DNA from: Vibrio sp. Isolate34
GTDB taxonomy: Bacteria > Pseudomonadota > Gammaproteobacteria > Enterobacterales > Vibrionaceae
Direction: 5' to 3'
NCBI RefSeq assembly: GCF_022397915.1
Contig: NZ_JAKEUO010000004.1
Coordinates: 1-64,000 of the forward strand
DNA: 64,000 nucleotides
Under the pieces are notes generated by a model. It was not told where the DNA came from. It did no database searches and saw nothing but the letters and a program-made list of their open reading frames with translations. Positions 61,182 through 64,000 of the stretch are shown here, one piece after another. A program made the position numbers and the translations under genes. The first letter of the stretch is position 1. Every line of letters begins with the position of its first letter.

Positions 61182-62969
61182 TTAAACGTTATTTGTTATA
61201 GAGATAGGCTTTATTGATCGGCTGGCTCTTTTTGAAGCAAGTAGAAGTAGACCACCAATACCACCGATGATCAGAGCAACAATCATGAACAACATGCGTC
61301 CCCACATTGGATTCGGAATAAGAACCAACATAGAGAGGAATACCGCGGCAACCAGCAGCATTTTCCCAAGCATATCGCGCTGTTTGTTGTCCATTGCGAT
61401 GCTCGTCGCGTCGTCTTCCACCACAACTTCAGTGTCAACATTGCTAAAGAAACGATTAACTTCAACTTCTCGATCAGGTGCATGCCCTTTATAGAAGAAC
61501 TGGGAGAGAACAAAGAACGGCAAAGTAATTGACATATGGCCAACCACGCCAAGCGTCACTGATTTCATTTCTGCAAACTCACGAGCAGATAGCGGTTGGT
61601 CAAGCCCAAGAATACCTTGCATCATCTCTGGCGTGATGAAGAACGCAATAATGGATGACACCACCATACCAACTAAGATAGTGCCCCACCCGGCCCAATC
61701 TGGTGTTTTTCTGATGAAGAAACACATAATAGATGGAATAAGGACTGGGAATCCAACCAAGGTGCCAACGAGCATCATGAGATCAAAAAGACCAAACTGC
61801 TTCAAGGAAGTGAGGAACAGAGCAGAAATGATAATGATGATTCCGAATGCAGCGGTAAGCACTCGGCTCGCAGTCATTAATTTGGCTTCTGTTGCCTCTT
61901 TACAGAAATAAGGTTCGTATACGCTTTTTAAAATGATCCCTGCGTTACGGTTTAGTGCAGAGTCCATTGATGACATTGTTGCGGCGAACATGGCAGCCAA
62001 CATCAATCCAACCATACCAACAGGCATCTCATTCTTGACGAACATGTAGTAAGTTGCGTCTGCGACTTTGCTGCCTAAACCTTCAAGTCCCCAAGTGCTG
62101 GTATCTGGATAATTTCCTGCGACAAACCAAGCAGGTAGGAACCACATTAAAGGGCCAATGATCATCAAACCACATGCTAATAGTGCTGCTTTGCGCGCAT
62201 TCTTAGTGTCTTTTGATGCAATAAATCGATAAGAGTCCACCATGTTGTTGGTACTGAAAAACTGCTTAACAAAAATACAGATAAACCAACCAACAAATAG
62301 GTATGAATAACTGTAGCCATCACCGATAAGTTGTTGTGTCGGTAAACCCACTTCAAGTAAGTTGCCAACACCACCTGATTTCCAAATAGCAACCATCGCA
62401 GCAATAAAGGTCATGACGGTGATAATGATCATCTGCATAAAGTCAGAAGCAATAACCGCCCAGCTGCCACCAACCAAAGAAATAAATAGAACAACCAGCC
62501 CCGCACCTACGATAGTCTGTTCTAAAGGGACGCCAATTACGGCGCTAGTGAAAACGGCTAAACCATTCAACCAAATCGCAGCTTGCAGCACACTTAGGGG
62601 AACATTCGCCCATGTAAATACTTGCTCATTGACACGCCCAAGACGTAAACGAACACCTTGGATCGGGCTGATCACACGCATTTGGCGGGCTTTCGCCGCA
62701 AAGAAAAGGTAATTGACAAAATATCCAAGGGCGTTAGCGAAAAAAACAATCGCAACTGACATACCACTAGTCAGTGCTTTTCCCATCAGACCGGTGAATG
62801 TCATGGCACTCAGCGCCATCATGAAGGCGCTAGAACCGACCATCCACCAAAGCATCTTACCACCGCCTCGAAAGTACTCGCTCGTGTTCTCTGCGGCAGA
62901 ACGAAACACCCAACCCAACCCGATAAGGAAGGCGAAGTACCCTAAAACTATAATTACATCAATGTCCAT
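61182..62969 (-). CDS. Sodium:solute symporter (SSS/SLC5 family), likely alginate-oligomer transporter
   Basis: A 595-residue inner-membrane protein with about 14 hydrophobic segments and the SSS-family fold: the AENTSEYFRGGGKMLWWMVG loop, AMTFTGLMGKALTSG, and AAMFAATMSSMDSALNRNAG (sodium-site region). Symporters of this type (Toa) import alginate oligomers in V. splendidus. Here it is the first gene of the operon with the acetyltransferase, PL15 and PL7 genes. ATG 62969 was chosen because AGGA lies upstream and family-like sequence starts there; the longer frame adds 15 unrelated residues. Confidence 0.88.
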   Translation of the reverse strand: MDIDVIIVLGYFAFLIGLGWVFRSAAENTSEYFRGGGKMLWWMVGSSAFMMALSAMTFTGLMGKALTSGMSVAIVFFANALGYFVNYLFFAAKARQMRVISPIQGVRLRLGRVNEQVFTWANVPLSVLQAAIWLNGLAVFTSAVIGVPLEQTIVGAGLVVLFISLVGGSWAVIASDFMQMIIITVMTFIAAMVAIWKSGGVGNLLEVGLPTQQLIGDGYSYSYLFVGWFICIFVKQFFSTNNMVDSYRFIASKDTKNARKAALLACGLMIIGPLMWFLPAWFVAGNYPDTSTWGLEGLGSKVADATYYMFVKNEMPVGMVGLMLAAMFAATMSSMDSALNRNAGIILKSVYEPYFCKEATEAKLMTASRVLTAAFGIIIIISALFLTSLKQFGLFDLMMLVGTLVGFPVLIPSIMCFFIRKTPDWAGWGTILVGMVVSSIIAFFITPEMMQGILGLDQPLSAREFAEMKSVTLGVVGHMSITLPFFVLSQFFYKGHAPDREVEVNRFFSNVDTEVVVEDDATSIAMDNKQRDMLGKMLLVAAVFLSMLVLIPNPMWGRMLFMIVALIIGGIGGLLLLASKRASRSIKPISITNNV

Positions 62970-63145
62970 TTTTTTGTTTCCTGTTTTGTAGGGAGGTACG
63001 CACATCTCATGCAATTCGACACGCTCTAATCGACATGTTTTAGAAACAACTGAGACTTACACCATAAACAAAACTAAACGAGCTTAAACAAAGTTGGAAA
63101 TAGCATTAATGTATAACAATAATACAAAAATAAAATAGGTACTCG

Positions 63146-64000
63146 ATGGATCTGAAAACACTCACCACTTTTGTCACAGTTGCGCATTTGAAGAATTTCA
63201 CAGCAGCCGCTAGAGAACTTCACACGGTACAGCCGACCGTGTCTCGTCATATTTCTGATCTAGAAAATGAACTGCAAACAAAGCTGTTTGATCGCACGAC
63301 CCATCAGGTGGATCTGACTCCATCAGGGGAACGATTACTGCCAGAAGCACTACACATCATTGAGAATGATCAACGAGTAAAGTCCGTAATCAAGCAAATA
63401 GATTCTGATGAACATCAAGAAATTAAAGTAGGATATCTTGCTACGGCGTGCACTTTTTTCCTTCCGGAACTGATTAACCGATTTCGCGACAGGCACACCA
63501 ATGCCCAATTGCGTCTGTATGAAATGACACCTGCTGAGCAAATTGAGGCCATGGTCGACAATAAAGTTGATATCGTTTTCAGTCGTGAAAGCCATCACTT
63601 AGACGAAAGTTATTTTTCTTCTTATCTTGTCTACGAAGACAGCTTGACGGCACTCCTACCCCGAAATCATTCTCTCGTGGCTAAAAAAAGCATCGACATA
63701 GAAGAGCTCAAAAATGAAAGCCTTCATCTATTTCATCGCAATGAATGGTTAGGTGTTTATGAGAGAATCATTCGGGTTTGCAGGGAAAACGGTTTTGCGC
63801 CCAATGTCGTTGGAAATCCAATGAATATGCGTCACTTGGTTACGACCATCTCTTCAGGGTTAGGTATCTCCATCGTCCCTCGGTGCATTAAATTTATCGC
63901 CGACGATAGTTGCGTGTGCAGACCAATCAACCAAATCGACATTCAATTACCTTTGACGGCCTATTTCCGTAAATACAACAAAAGCCGTATTGTCGATGAA
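63146..64000 (+). CDS. LysR family transcriptional regulator (3' end outside window)
   Basis: 285 codons are visible with no stop before the window end, so the gene is nearly complete. The N-terminal winged helix is typical of LysR proteins (LKTLTTFVTVAHLKNFTAAA, TVQPTVSRHISDLENEL, LFDRTTHQVDLTPSGERLL), followed by an effector-binding domain (IKVGYLATACTFFLPELINR). It is divergent from the symporter gene across 176 bp that should contain shared operators; I could not single out one clear T-N11-A site. It probably controls the alginate operon, though known Vibrio alginate loci often use GntR-type regulators. Confidence 0.9.
   Translation, partial: MDLKTLTTFVTVAHLKNFTAAARELHTVQPTVSRHISDLENELQTKLFDRTTHQVDLTPSGERLLPEALHIIENDQRVKSVIKQIDSDEHQEIKVGYLATACTFFLPELINRFRDRHTNAQLRLYEMTPAEQIEAMVDNKVDIVFSRESHHLDESYFSSYLVYEDSLTALLPRNHSLVAKKSIDIEELKNESLHLFHRNEWLGVYERIIRVCRENGFAPNVVGNPMNMRHLVTTISSGLGISIVPRCIKFIADDSCVCRPINQIDIQLPLTAYFRKYNKSRIVDE

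Overview
The window is a chromosomal segment of a marine gammaproteobacterium of the genus Vibrio, most likely from the V. splendidus clade. The evidence is Vibrio-type gene order, the sodium-motor gene motX beside purA, a Vibrio-type secreted repeat protein beside mgtC and epmB, and an alginate-degradation cluster like those of V. splendidus relatives. This identification rests on protein resemblance and synteny, not on a database search.

Layout: 0-0.5 kb is the 3' end of an ISL3-type transposase. 0.5-10 kb carries dusA, zur, cheX, pgi, a YjbQ protein, a short Omp85-type barrel, alr, dnaB and a DUF481 outer-membrane protein. 10-19.8 kb carries rplI-rpsR-rpsF (without priB), rlmB, rnr, an exported amidohydrolase behind a PurR-like box, motX, purA and yjeT. 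19.9-29.5 kb is the block tsaE-amiB-mutL-miaA-hfq-hflX-hflK-hflC, read on the minus strand. 29.7-33.7 kb holds queG, a 630-bp AT-rich gene-free stretch with an inverted pair of perfect DnaA boxes, and an array of 16 tRNA genes (nine Gly-GCC, seven initiator Met) read from one strong promoter. 33.8-48.9 kb carries orn, rsgA, psd, a DASS transporter, a methyl-accepting chemotaxis protein (MCP), an EamA transporter, epmA, frdABCD, efp, epmB and an MgtC-type protein.

49-57 kb is accessory. It has a secreted repeat protein, a decayed CHASE-MCP, three diguanylate cyclases, a soluble PAS-PAS-MCP resembling BdlA, and many short tandem repeats lying just outside reading frames. 57.3-64 kb is an alginate-use locus: PL7 alginate lyase, PL15-type oligoalginate lyase, hexapeptide acetyltransferase and sodium:solute symporter, with a divergent LysR regulator cut off by the window end.

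Functional themes are replication control (dnaB, candidate datA-like locus), translation capacity (tRNA array, ribosomal proteins, EF-P with both lysylation enzymes EpmA and EpmB, RsgA), RNA decay (rnr, orn, hfq), anaerobic fumarate respiration, and a surface-life module (chemoreceptors, c-di-GMP enzymes, alginate breakdown). The strongest candidate for something undescribed is the DnaA-box region between queG and the tRNA-Gly array, which lies where E. coli keeps datA.
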